NCBI GenBank assembly: GCA_028282025.1
Contig: JANQIT010000021.1
Span: 1 to 36,993, forward strand
Source of the DNA: Hwanghaeella sp.
GTDB taxonomy: Bacteria; Pseudomonadota; Alphaproteobacteria; UBA8366; Aestuariispiraceae
Reading direction: 5' to 3'
Length of the DNA stretch: 36,993 nucleotides
Position numbers and translations under genes: made by a program. Positions 16,815 through 25,654 of this stretch are shown piece after piece (the stretch's first letter is position 1; every line of letters begins with the position of its first letter). Below the pieces are notes generated by a model. That model made no database searches and was not told the DNA's origin. It worked only from the letters and a program-made list of their open reading frames with translations.

Positions 16815-17234
16815 GTGCAAAAACCAGCTCAAAACAGTGCCCACCGGCACCCGCCTGGACGCTTTAATCTGTCAGGAAGATCAGACACCAAGGGCTGGTG
16901 TAAACTTGAGACGAAGCCCAGAGACGTCTGGTTTAGTGGTTTCGATCAACTTCGCTCAACCCGCGCACTTACCGACGAGACCATGTTCTTGGTCGATTCG
17001 ACGAATCAAGATTGGCTATGCCGTTTGAACGAACTTCTGTTCAAGCCGAAGAAGGAACTGAAAAGAGCTTGGCAATCGAAGGCGCAGTCGCACCGGAATT
17101 TCATTAAAAAGAGAATGACGGCACAAAAGACAACTTCTTCAGGCAATCTGCCACAAGAAGTCGACAATGCACTTTCCGGGCGAATGACATCACCTGTCGC
17201 CCATCGCGATATGGTGTCCGAAACATCCGAATGA
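16815..17234 (+). pseudogene. Truncated paralogue of the AsnB-like N-terminal domain (fragment)
   Basis: A 139-codon frame starting at GTG 16815, four bases after the previous stop, and ending in ATGA with the AsnB-like gene. Residues 27-61 align without gaps to residues 29-63 of that downstream protein: GW, then T, W, GF, Q, RS, L, E, L and D fall at identical positions (13 of 35 identical, several more conservative). After that the similarity stops and the sequence turns Lys/Ser/Gln-rich and low in complexity. It therefore looks like the front end of a second, deleted amidotransferase-like gene. It may still be translated because both gene junctions are intact. A genuine small accessory protein cannot be excluded. 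Confidence 0.55.
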
Positions 17235-18931
17235 CGAATGTATCGCCCCCTATAGGCGAAGCCGGAAGTACGGCGGCCTCCATGGCGGTCGACACGGTGA
17301 TGTCCGTTCGAAACGGCTGGCGGCAAGTCGATACCGAAAGAGGTACGTTCTGGCACTGCGGCTTCGAACAATCGCGATCCGTCGAGCAACTGGCATCGGA
17401 ACTGTTGTCCCTGATAGACAGGCCTCAGGACGTTGCGGAATGGCTCAAAGGTCTGGATGGATTTTTTGCGCTTGTTGCACGTAACGACCGCGCCGCCGTC
17501 GCAGCGGTCGATCGGGTCCGAAGTATTCCCCTACTGTGGTCCGCCAATGCAGAGGCTCTGGTTGTATCCAACGACAAAAAGTCGATCCTGGAGCGCATTT
17601 CCGGCGCGAAGGCGGTGTTTGACGAGAGCATGGTTCACGTATTCGCCCAATCCGGCTTCACGATTGGCGATGGGACGCTGGTCCAAGACATTCGGCAACT
17701 TTGCCCGGGCCAGTGGCTTCACTCGCACTGGCAACCGGGAACGGTGAAGAACTATCATACTTGGCGGCCCTTCAGGCCCACGTCAGAGAATGACGCCGAT
17801 CTGGAAAGGCCGCTTGCGGACCTGCACGAGAAAATCATCTCCAAGCTTATCGGCCGGGCGAAGGGGTGCACCATCCTTGTTCCCTTGTCGGCTGGGCTGG
17901 ACTCTCGTTTCGTCGTTTCCGGTCTGGCCGCAGCGGGTTACGAGAATGTCGTCTGTTTCGCCTATGGGAAATCCGGTAACCGGGAAGCCGCAATTGGCCG
18001 CCAGATCGCCAAAAGGCTTGGATATCCATGGCATTTCATCGACTACACAACGGAATTTGTGCGGGCAGGGCATTACAGCGACGCACACCGCAGCTATCTC
18101 GAAACAACCGACAGCCTGACATCGATACACTTTCCGCAGGACTTCCCCGCCATCGTTCGGCTGAAAGACGATGGTATCGTTACGGATGACTGTGTGGTCG
18201 TGAACGGCCAGTCAGGCGACTTCATAACCGGAAACCATATCCCTGAGAGCTTCACGGCCAAGATTGAGGATCGTGAGGCGCGCTGGGATCGACTCCTGGA
18301 CGCATTGATCGCCAAGCATTTTCGCTTGTGGGATGCCTTGGCGACACCGAACCGGGAAGCCGGGATTAAGAAGATCCTGCGCAACCGCCTTGAGTCGCTG
18401 GGCGGCCTTCCCGACGACGCGGAACGCGACCACGGTCTGTACGAGTTGAGCGAGTTCGAGGACCGGCAAAGCAAGTACGTCTTGAACGGTCAACGTACTT
18501 ATGAGTTTCTGGGGTTGGATTGGCATCTGCCGCTGTGGGATCGAGATTATCTCGATTTTTGGGAAAGCGCCCCGAAGTCGGCGAAAATCGGACAATCGCT
18601 ATACAAGCATGTCTTGCGAAAAACGAATTGGGCGGGTGTCTGGACCCTGCCCGTGAACCCGACGCGAATTCGCCCACGGTGGATCATTCCGCTTCGGTTC
18701 ATGGCAAAAGTCGCGCACGCCCCCCTTGGTCAAGCCCGCTGGCATAGGTTCGAGAAACGGTATTTCGAATACCTTATGTCGGCGCTGAACGCCTATGCAC
18801 CATGGCCCTATGCAAAAATTGCCCAAGATAAGCGCGGGGCCCGGAACGCCCTTGCCTTTCACGTCGAGGATTATCTGGCGCGCAAGGGATTCAATTGGAC
18901 GGGCGACGTCGGGCTGGACCATGCGCGCTGA
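17231..18931 (+). CDS. Asparagine synthase-like ATP-dependent ligase lacking the glutaminase cysteine
   Basis: 566 residues. The synthetase (PP-loop) domain is clear: VPLSAGLDSRF at about 218-228 is the ATP pyrophosphatase motif, followed by VVCFAYG and WHFIDY. The end has the typical LPLWDRDYLDFW. The N-terminal region resembles a degenerate class-II glutamine amidotransferase domain but begins Met-Thr, not Met-Cys. The nucleophile that releases ammonia from glutamine is thus absent. It may use free ammonia or an amine to form an amide from a carboxylate, for example on a uronic acid made through the WbpB/D/E route downstream. AsnB-like genes with this role occur in O-antigen loci. It overlaps the next gene by 11 bases. 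Confidence 0.8.
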   Translation: MTNVSPPIGEAGSTAASMAVDTVMSVRNGWRQVDTERGTFWHCGFEQSRSVEQLASELLSLIDRPQDVAEWLKGLDGFFALVARNDRAAVAAVDRVRSIPLLWSANAEALVVSNDKKSILERISGAKAVFDESMVHVFAQSGFTIGDGTLVQDIRQLCPGQWLHSHWQPGTVKNYHTWRPFRPTSENDADLERPLADLHEKIISKLIGRAKGCTILVPLSAGLDSRFVVSGLAAAGYENVVCFAYGKSGNREAAIGRQIAKRLGYPWHFIDYTTEFVRAGHYSDAHRSYLETTDSLTSIHFPQDFPAIVRLKDDGIVTDDCVVVNGQSGDFITGNHIPESFTAKIEDREARWDRLLDALIAKHFRLWDALATPNREAGIKKILRNRLESLGGLPDDAERDHGLYELSEFEDRQSKYVLNGQRTYEFLGLDWHLPLWDRDYLDFWESAPKSAKIGQSLYKHVLRKTNWAGVWTLPVNPTRIRPRWIIPLRFMAKVAHAPLGQARWHRFEKRYFEYLMSALNAYAPWPYAKIAQDKRGARNALAFHVEDYLARKGFNWTGDVGLDHAR

Positions 18932-19661
18932 CTTCACGCTTTCCGCCTACAGGGAGATGCTCTCAAACCTGCGAGGCGCGGGTTACGCCTTCTCTCGGTT
19001 TGGCGGCTTGGACATAAGAAAGAGACAGGTCCTCCTGCGGCACGATGTCGATCAATCGTTGCAGGCCGCTGCGATTATCGCCGAAGCGGAACATGAACTG
19101 AGCATTTCCTCCACCTACTTCCTGCTTCTACGGACTGAAATGTACAACGTGCTATCGCCCGACGGGAGGGACGCCATAGCCGCCATCCTCTACCACGGTC
19201 ATCAGGTCGGTCTGCATTTCGATCCCACCGCCTATGACGACGATCCGCAGGGGCTGTCCAACGGCCTAGAGTTGGAATGCGACATCCTTGAACGTGTGAC
19301 CGGCCGCCCCGTCGAGGTCGTGAGTTTTCATCGGCCTGCATCCTCCCTGATCGGAAAACAGAATGAGATCCAGGGACGCATAAACGCGTATGGCGAACGG
19401 TACGTTCACGACATTGGATATTGTTCCGATTCAACCGGCCGATGGCGCTATGGGCATCCTCTTGAGCACGACGCCGTTCGAGCCGGACGTCCCTTACAAT
19501 TGCTGACCCATCCGATCTGGTGGTACCGCGACGAACCTGTTGACCTGCAGCGCCGCCTGGAGTCTTTCTTGTCGGATCGAACCAAGCGGCTGGACCGGGA
19601 ACTGGCGGCCAACTGCAAACCTTATCGATCCGTAAACCCTCTCGAACCGGAAGCCAATTGA
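18921..19661 (+). CDS. Polysaccharide deacetylase-like protein
   Basis: 246 residues from ATG 18921, which overlaps the AsnB-like stop; earlier in-frame starts lie wholly inside that gene. LLRHDVDQSL carries the two aspartates of the NodB-like motif 1. GHQVGLHFDP is a variant motif 2 with a single clear histidine, and VVSFHRP and LLTHPIWW supply later conserved histidines. This is a NodB/PgdA-like barrel of the intracellular type, with no signal peptide. It probably removes or remodels an N-acyl group on a sugar. Metal ligation appears reduced relative to secreted deacetylases. Co-location with the AsnB-like ligase suggests that both act on the same residue. Confidence 0.7.
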   Translation: MRADFTLSAYREMLSNLRGAGYAFSRFGGLDIRKRQVLLRHDVDQSLQAAAIIAEAEHELSISSTYFLLLRTEMYNVLSPDGRDAIAAILYHGHQVGLHFDPTAYDDDPQGLSNGLELECDILERVTGRPVEVVSFHRPASSLIGKQNEIQGRINAYGERYVHDIGYCSDSTGRWRYGHPLEHDAVRAGRPLQLLTHPIWWYRDEPVDLQRRLESFLSDRTKRLDRELAANCKPYRSVNPLEPEAN

Positions 19662-19686
19662 GTCGGCAAAAAATGGAATCTGTAGA

Positions 19687-20679
19687 ATGACAAGAATAGC
19701 GGTTATCGGCGCCGGCTATTGGGGCAAGAACATCATCCGGAACATTGACGCGCTGGGTGCGTTGGCGGCGATCTGCGACGCAGACGGCGATGCGCTCAAC
19801 CGTTTCGCCATCGACTATCCCAAAGCTGCGGTTCATTCGGATCCGGATGCGATTTTCAACGATCCCAGCATAGACGCAGTGGCGATCGCCACACCGGCCG
19901 TCACGCATGGCGCGCTGACTCGCCGCGCGTTGAGTGCTGGGAAGCATGTGTTCGTGGAAAAGCCGATCTGCCTGAGCGTGGAAGAGGGCGATCAACTGGT
20001 CGAACAGGCCAAAGCTGCGGACCGGATACTCATGGTGGGGCATCTGTTACGCTATCACTCGGCGTTTCAAGCCCTGACCCATGCGGTCGCCAGCGGTCTG
20101 ATTGGACAGCTCCGCTATATTCACTCCACGCGTGCGAGCTTTGGAAAAATCCGCAGGGAAGAGAACGCCCTGTGGTCTTTCGCCCCCCATGACGTCTCCA
20201 TGATCCTGGCTTTGGCGGACCGGACGCCGACATCGGTCTCTTGTCACGGCGAGGGATGGCTGGACAACTCGGTCGCAGACCTGACCCTCAGCCACTTTAC
20301 TTTCGATGCCGGTCTTCAGGCGCATATTTTCGTGTCCTGGCTCAACCCGTACAAGGAACATAATCTGGTCGTGATCGGGGAAACCGGGATGATCGGATTC
20401 AACGATACAGTCACCGGCCCCGACAAGCTGCTCCACTACCCTCACAGCGTCCACTTCGATGGCAATCTGCCGGTCGCCGACAAGGCCACCGCAAAGCCGC
20501 TGCCCTTTGCCCAGGCGGAGCCGCTGCGGGCGGAGTTCGAGCATTTCATCGATTGTGTCGCGACAGGCGCCGAGCCTGTTACCAGCGGTGCGGAAGGGTT
20601 GCGCGTGCTTCGAACCTTGGAAGCCTGCCAGCAGTCGCTGGACCGGAAACAGCCGATTTCTCTGGCCCCCGCCGCATGA
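19687..20679 (+). CDS. Gfo/Idh/MocA-family sugar-nucleotide dehydrogenase (WbpB-type role)
   Basis: 330 residues. The Rossmann motif GAGYWGKN is at residues 8-15, [10 protein letters not shown] follows, and the signature EKPICL provides the conserved Lys-Pro. A C-terminal alpha/beta substrate domain carries HDVSMIL. In the UDP-2,3-diacetamido-glucuronate pathway, WbpB/WlbA oxidises C3 of UDP-GlcNAcA using NAD. This protein sits directly before WbpD- and WbpE-like genes in the right order, which supports that role. Its opening is not especially WbpB-like, so the substrate is an inference from context. The stop overlaps the start of the acetyltransferase gene (ATGA). A GGAATC tract and 25 non-coding bases precede its start. 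Confidence 0.78.
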   Translation: MTRIAVIGAGYWGKNIIRNIDALGALAAICDADGDALNRFAIDYPKAAVHSDPDAIFNDPSIDAVAIATPAVTHGALTRRALSAGKHVFVEKPICLSVEEGDQLVEQAKAADRILMVGHLLRYHSAFQALTHAVASGLIGQLRYIHSTRASFGKIRREENALWSFAPHDVSMILALADRTPTSVSCHGEGWLDNSVADLTLSHFTFDAGLQAHIFVSWLNPYKEHNLVVIGETGMIGFNDTVTGPDKLLHYPHSVHFDGNLPVADKATAKPLPFAQAEPLRAEFEHFIDCVATGAEPVTSGAEGLRVLRTLEACQQSLDRKQPISLAPAA

Positions 20680-21248
20680 GCGATTTCTATCTGCACCCAA
20701 CCGCCGTCGTAGACGAAGGCGCGGAAGTCGGCGCCGGCTCGAAACTATGGCATTTCGTGCATGTTCTGGCCGGAACCCGCATCGGCGCCGGGTGCATATT
20801 GGGACAGAATGTTATGGCCGGCCCGGATGTCGTTATAGGCGACGGCTGCAAGATCCAGAATAACGTCTCTTTGTATAAGGGCGTGCGCCTGGAAGAGGAT
20901 GTGTTCTGCGGCCCGTCCTGCGTTTTCACCAATGTTCTGACCCCACGCGCGTTCGTCGAGCGTAAGGACGCGTTTTCCGAAACGCTTGTGCGCAAAGGCG
21001 CGACGATCGGCGCGAACGCCACCATCGTATGCGGGGTCAGCATCGGCCGGTACGCGATGATCGGTGCGGGCGCCGTCGTCACAAGCGATGTGCCGGATCA
21101 CGCGTTGGTCGTTGGAAACCCCGCCCGTCTCCTGGGTTGGGTTAGCCGGACGGGCGAGCGGCTCGGTCCGGGTTTGATCTGTCCGCGAACGGGCGAACAC
21201 TATGTTGAGACGGAGAACGGTCTTGTCGAATCCAGCAGCACAGGCTGA
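20676..21248 (+). CDS. wbpD: UDP-2-acetamido-3-amino-glucuronate N-acetyltransferase (WbpD)
   Basis: 190 residues of left-handed beta-helix hexapeptide acetyltransferase. The repeats run from about residue 8 to 150. Segments such as [59 protein letters not shown] and GNPARLLGW match Pseudomonas WbpD closely, as does the CPRTGEHY tail, the counterpart of its CPHTG motif. The enzyme acetylates the 3-amino group using acetyl-CoA in synthesis of UDP-GlcNAc(3NAc)A. QdtC/FdtC-type acetyltransferases are related and remain an alternative. ATG 20676 overlaps the previous stop; the in-frame start at 20553 is inside the dehydrogenase gene and rejected. Confidence 0.8.
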   Translation: MSDFYLHPTAVVDEGAEVGAGSKLWHFVHVLAGTRIGAGCILGQNVMAGPDVVIGDGCKIQNNVSLYKGVRLEEDVFCGPSCVFTNVLTPRAFVERKDAFSETLVRKGATIGANATIVCGVSIGRYAMIGAGAVVTSDVPDHALVVGNPARLLGWVSRTGERLGPGLICPRTGEHYVETENGLVESSSTG

Positions 21249-22392
21249 ACCCAACCCAATTTCCTTTGTCGATCTGAAAGCTCAGTATCGGGCCTACCAG
21301 CCCGAGATCGAGGCGGCTATTCAGAGAGTCCTGAGCCACGCACAATTCATCAACGGCCCGGAAGTCGCCGCTTTGGAAAGCGCCTTGTCTGAATTCAGCG
21401 GCGCCAAGCATGTCGTCGGATGTTCCAGCGGTACGGACGCCCTGTTGATGATCATGATGGCCGAAGGCGTAGGCCATGGAGATGCGGTTTTCGTACCTGC
21501 CTTTACCTTTACGGCCACCGCGGAAGTACCGCTGCTGATCGGTGCGACGCCGGTCTTCGTCGATGTCGATCCGGACGATTTCAACATCGACCCCACAAAC
21601 CTGGAAGAGAAGATCGAGGCCGTCCGGGCGGAAGGTAAGCTTAAGCCCCGCGGCATCCTCGCCACGGACCTCTTCGGATTGCCGGCCGATTACACCGTCT
21701 TGCAGGAGATTGCCGGCCGTTATGACTTGAAGCTCTGGGATGATGCCGCGCAGAGTTTCGGCGGAGCCATGGGCGCGCGGAAGGTCGGAACGCTGTGCCG
21801 TGCGACCGCGACCAGCTTCTTCCCGGCCAAGCCCTTCGGCTGCTACGGCGATGGCGGAGCCGTTTTCACGGACGATGACGATCTGGCGGCGACGATGCGG
21901 TCGATCCGGGCGCACGGTAAGGGCGGGGCGAAATACGACATTGTCCGGGTCGGCCTCAACGCCCGGCTGGATACCATTCAAGCTGCAATCCTGCTGGCGA
22001 AGCTTCCGCATTTCAGCGATGAAGTCGAACGACGGGAGAAGGTCGCACAAGCCTATGACCGGGCCCTATCGGGCGTACTGACCACACCAGTGCGCCGGCA
22101 AGGGCGGTCCAGCGCTTGGGCGCAATATACGGTGAAGGTACCGGCGGAAAAGCGATCCGATGTCGCGGCGTATCTTAAGCAAGCCGGCATTCCGACCGCC
22201 GTTTACTATCCCATGCCGATGCACCTGCAAACGGCCTATAAGGACTTGGGCGGCGGCCCCGGAACGCTTCCAACCAGCGAACGTCTTTCGCAGGAAGTGT
22301 TAAGCCTGCCGATGCATCCGTTTCTATCGACAGAGGAGGTAGGAAAAATAACCTCCTCGGTTGTAAGTCAATTCCCCGGACGCCGAAACTGA
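21202..22392 (+). CDS. wbpE: DegT/DnrJ/EryC1/StrS aminotransferase (WbpE)
   Basis: 396 residues. The PLP lysine is Lys210 in [79 protein letters not shown] and SLPMHPFL match the WbpE family block by block. It would transfer an amino group to C3 of the 3-keto sugar made by the dehydrogenase upstream, giving the substrate for WbpD. The ATG at 21202 overlaps wbpD by 47 bases. A TTG at 21223 would shorten this, and the conserved part begins at about residue 20, so the start is uncertain. No Wbp-type 6-dehydrogenase (WbpA) or 2-epimerase (WbpI) is visible in the window. Confidence 0.83.
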   Translation: MLRRRTVLSNPAAQAEPNPISFVDLKAQYRAYQPEIEAAIQRVLSHAQFINGPEVAALESALSEFSGAKHVVGCSSGTDALLMIMMAEGVGHGDAVFVPAFTFTATAEVPLLIGATPVFVDVDPDDFNIDPTNLEEKIEAVRAEGKLKPRGILATDLFGLPADYTVLQEIAGRYDLKLWDDAAQSFGGAMGARKVGTLCRATATSFFPAKPFGCYGDGGAVFTDDDDLAATMRSIRAHGKGGAKYDIVRVGLNARLDTIQAAILLAKLPHFSDEVERREKVAQAYDRALSGVLTTPVRRQGRSSAWAQYTVKVPAEKRSDVAAYLKQAGIPTAVYYPMPMHLQTAYKDLGGGPGTLPTSERLSQEVLSLPMHPFLSTEEVGKITSSVVSQFPGRRN

Positions 22393-22451
22393 GCCCATTG
22401 ATCTGTCTCGGAACCTAAGTTATTCACGCATCTTCAGCATGGGGCAATACC

Positions 22452-24284
22452 GTGAGCTTTAAAGATCGTATTTTCCTCGGCATCCATGATGGGCATGATG
22501 CGGCGGCCTGTATTGTTTCCGGCGGCCGTATCTTGTTCGCTGCAAGCGAAGAACGCTACCAGCGCATAAAATCTACCGGCGGATTTCCCGCGAATGCTAT
22601 CGATGCCTGCTTACGGCATGCGGGCATCGATGCTTCAGACATCGACTATGTCGCCTTTGCAGGAACGCGGGCAATTCCAGTAAACATGGTGTCCAGCATT
22701 TCGACTTTCTCCAAAGCGGATCAAGTCAGAATTCAGGAGGAACTTCGGCGCAGGAATTTCTATGAGAAGGGTAAGCCGAAAAAGAAGCTGTCCGACCTTT
22801 TTAGAGATTTCGAACCGAAGGGAAAAATCGGATACGACTTCGAACGTGTTGGACTTCGCGAATCCTGGGAATTAACACCGGAGGAAAAACAATCAATAGG
22901 CGAATATCGCGCAGAGTTCGCCGCTCGGTATCTAGGAATCCCAAAGCACAAAATTCACTTTGTCGATCATCATACCTGTCACGCCTACTACGCTTACTAT
23001 GCCAGTCCGTTCCGTAATCAGCCGACCCTCTCCGCGACCATGGATGCTGGTGGAGACGGTATATATGACAGTGTGAATTTTTTCTCGGAGAGTGGTGAAT
23101 TCCAGCGGCTGCACGCAAGCCATGAATCCATTATCGGCCCTCTGTATACTTATATCACACTCTTGTTGGGCATGAAGCCATTTGAACACGAGTTCAAGGT
23201 GATGGGCCTTGCTCCCTATTCCAAAGCATATGAACGACAAGAACCTCTGGCCTACTTCATGTCACGCCTGTCTTTGGATGGCATTAAGTTCAGGAATACA
23301 AGGCCGGACCTGGACCTATACATCCATGCCAGGCAAGCGCTTCAACATTCGCGCTTCGACGGTATCGCCGGCGCTCTGCAGGAGTTTACAGAACATTTCC
23401 TGACTAAATGGATTACTGAAGCAGCGCGCAACACAAAAGCGAGCAATGTAACCTTTAGCGGTGGGGTCGCGCTTAACGTCAAAGCCAGCAAAAACTTGAC
23501 CCAAATCCCAGAGGTCCGAAAGCTGTTCATTCCTCCAGGTGCTGGCGATGAGTCCTTGCCCATTGGCGCCTGCTGGAGGTTACAGGACGAACTGGCAACC
23601 GACTCCAAGCACCGTGAGCATATCGAACCATTGAGCAATGCATATCTCGGAGGTGACTTTGGCGACGCCGAGATCGAAGAGTTCGCAACACACAAGAACG
23701 TAAAGGGTCAGTTTTCCGTACAAGAAGGCAACCCTGATGTATTGGCTGCGAAGGATCTTGCGGACGGAAAGATCGTAGCGGCTTGCAGAGGCCGAATGGA
23801 GTTCGGGCCAAGAGCATTAGGGCACCGTTCTATTCTGGCGAATCCATCACTTGCCGAGACCACCAAACTTATAAATGAAGCAATCAAGTCCCGCGATTTC
23901 TGGATGCCGTTCGCTCCAGCAGTTTTAGCCGAGGACTTGGATGCTTACTTCTCCGGGACAGAGTCGGGGATCTACGACTTCATGACGATCGCGGCTGACT
24001 CCACCTCAGAAGGTCGTTCCAGCATTTTTGCGGCTCTTCATCCATATGACCTAACCGGACGTCCTCAATCCGTTTGCGACAAACATTCTCCGCTATTTCA
24101 CGCGACAATCTCCGAATTCAAAAAAGTAACCGGCATAGGCGGCGTCCTGAATACGTCCCTGAACTACCATGGCAAACCGATTGTGGACCACCCAGTACAG
24201 ATTGCCGATGAAATGCTGTCTCAGAAAGGGGTGACGTTCGGAGGAATGATCGTAGGCAGCAAGTACTTTGCGAGGACTCCGTAG
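22452..24284 (+). CDS. Carbamoyltransferase (NodU/CmcH/TobZ family)
   Basis: 610 residues, full length for the family. An N-terminal YrdC/ASKHA-like part (LGIHDGHDAAAC, ASEERYQRIK, VDHHTCHAYYAYY, TMDAGGDG, FKVMGLAPY, FSGGVALNVK) is followed by the C-terminal carbamoyltransferase domain (RMEFGPRALGHRSILA, MPFAPAVL, VLNTSLNYHG). The protein transfers a carbamoyl group from carbamoyl phosphate, via a carbamoyl-adenylate, to a sugar hydroxyl. The VDHHTCHA metal-binding histidines are intact. Start: GTG 22452; a nearby ATG at 22439 is in another frame. It ends in TAGTG, its stop overlapping the MBOAT gene's GTG start by one base. Confidence 0.88.
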   Translation: MSFKDRIFLGIHDGHDAAACIVSGGRILFAASEERYQRIKSTGGFPANAIDACLRHAGIDASDIDYVAFAGTRAIPVNMVSSISTFSKADQVRIQEELRRRNFYEKGKPKKKLSDLFRDFEPKGKIGYDFERVGLRESWELTPEEKQSIGEYRAEFAARYLGIPKHKIHFVDHHTCHAYYAYYASPFRNQPTLSATMDAGGDGIYDSVNFFSESGEFQRLHASHESIIGPLYTYITLLLGMKPFEHEFKVMGLAPYSKAYERQEPLAYFMSRLSLDGIKFRNTRPDLDLYIHARQALQHSRFDGIAGALQEFTEHFLTKWITEAARNTKASNVTFSGGVALNVKASKNLTQIPEVRKLFIPPGAGDESLPIGACWRLQDELATDSKHREHIEPLSNAYLGGDFGDAEIEEFATHKNVKGQFSVQEGNPDVLAAKDLADGKIVAACRGRMEFGPRALGHRSILANPSLAETTKLINEAIKSRDFWMPFAPAVLAEDLDAYFSGTESGIYDFMTIAADSTSEGRSSIFAALHPYDLTGRPQSVCDKHSPLFHATISEFKKVTGIGGVLNTSLNYHGKPIVDHPVQIADEMLSQKGVTFGGMIVGSKYFARTP

Positions 24285-25630
24285 TGGAATTCAACTCAGT
24301 CACGTTCCTGCTGATCTTCCTACCAATATGCTTAGCAATCTACCACTCTGTAAGACCAAGCCACCGAATTCCAGTAATATGCATTGCGTCCAGCATTTTC
24401 TATCTTGGAACAGGGCAGATACCGCTTTACTTCATGGTCGGGACGATTATCTGGGTTTACTTGATTGTCCGATTTGTGAACCTCCAAAATACGGCGTCGA
24501 TGGTCGTCGCGGCGATGCTGCCTTTCGGTGTTCTTTGGCTGTTTAAATATACAGAGTTCACTCTGGACACTTTCCAAGTCAGTGAGCAGGATCGAGATCC
24601 GTTTGCGTTTTTTCTTGTCTTAGCGCTTCCTCCAGGGATCAGCTTCTACACATTTCAGTGTCTCTCGTACCTTGTCGATGCCCGGCGACATTCCATTCGT
24701 TCGGACAGCGAGTTTCTGCATGTGTTTGCCTATGTAAGTTTCTTTCCACAACTGGTCGCCGGGCCAATTGTCCGCTTCCACGAGATAAGCGCGCAACTCA
24801 AAAGAATATCCTCCGAAAAGAATACTTCCGCAGACTTCCGCCTCGGCATCAAGTTCCTTGCATTTGGATTATTTGGAAAGATGTTCGGGGCGGACATCAT
24901 TGCATCAATGCGCAGCAATCTGGGCGGTGTTCCGACCTCCTCTATCGATGCTCTATTCGATGTGCTCGGATACTCCGTTCAAATCTATTTCGATTTTTGG
25001 GGCTATTCCATTATGGCAATCGGCATTGGCCTTATGATGGGTATCAGATTGCCAGTCAATTTTCGCGAACCGTACTTGTCCGCGTCTCCCCGCGAGTTCT
25101 GGCGCCGTTGGCACATCACTCTGTCTTACTGGTTTCGTGACTACCTTTACCTAGTGCTTGGAGGTAACAACAACTATCTTCGAAACATTTTGATTGTATT
25201 TCTATTGTGCGGATTATGGCACGGGGCTGGCTGGAATTTTGTGGCGTGGGGCGGATATCACGCGGTCCTAGTGATAGGTTATCACCTTACGCAGGGACTC
25301 TGGGATCGGTTGCCGAGATTTATTCAAATATCTATGACCTTTTCATTGGTATCGCTGGGATGGCCACTATTTGCATATGGCTTCGAAGGGTACGCTGCAC
25401 TCATTCTCACTTTATTCTCTTTCAACGCCGAACCTGCCATCCTTGGACTGAAGCACTGGTTGTATCTGGGTTTGATCCTTGTGTTCGTTTTCTTTATCAG
25501 GGAGCGAATTTGGCTCTACAATGAGGGGCGGAACTGGTTGTTTGATTCGCCGGTACTCCACGCCATTCTCTTTTATCTGTCCGTTTTGTTTTTGTCCTTT
25601 CGTCAGACATTCATCTACTTCAGCTTCTGA
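24284..25630 (+). CDS. MBOAT-family O-acyltransferase (AlgI-like)
   Basis: 448 residues with roughly ten hydrophobic spans. It matches the AlgI/DltB/PatA-type membrane-bound O-acyltransferases: LPPGISFYTFQCLSYLVD early, then FFPQLVAGPIVR, YFDFWGYS, FREPYLS.SPREFWRRWHITLS, and the key histidine 313 in LWHGAGWNF within the family's re-entrant helix. It would pass an acyl group (commonly acetyl) from a cytoplasmic donor across the inner membrane to a glycan. GTG start overlaps the carbamoyltransferase stop by one base. The next gene encodes a probable periplasmic partner. Sampled base composition is lower than in genes to the right. Confidence 0.88.
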   Translation: MEFNSVTFLLIFLPICLAIYHSVRPSHRIPVICIASSIFYLGTGQIPLYFMVGTIIWVYLIVRFVNLQNTASMVVAAMLPFGVLWLFKYTEFTLDTFQVSEQDRDPFAFFLVLALPPGISFYTFQCLSYLVDARRHSIRSDSEFLHVFAYVSFFPQLVAGPIVRFHEISAQLKRISSEKNTSADFRLGIKFLAFGLFGKMFGADIIASMRSNLGGVPTSSIDALFDVLGYSVQIYFDFWGYSIMAIGIGLMMGIRLPVNFREPYLSASPREFWRRWHITLSYWFRDYLYLVLGGNNNYLRNILIVFLLCGLWHGAGWNFVAWGGYHAVLVIGYHLTQGLWDRLPRFIQISMTFSLVSLGWPLFAYGFEGYAALILTLFSFNAEPAILGLKHWLYLGLILVFVFFIRERIWLYNEGRNWLFDSPVLHAILFYLSVLFLSFRQTFIYFSF

Positions 25631-25654
25631 CCAAACCCAGGTCGAGCACTCGTT

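Noticed and set aside
19075..20043. Minus-strand open frame of 322 codons over the deacetylase-like and dehydrogenase genes
   Set aside because: Antisense to two convincing genes; the translation is Arg/Cys-rich and matches no family.
21142..22050. Minus-strand 302-codon frame over wbpE
   Set aside because: Antisense to a strongly conserved aminotransferase, with no motif of its own.
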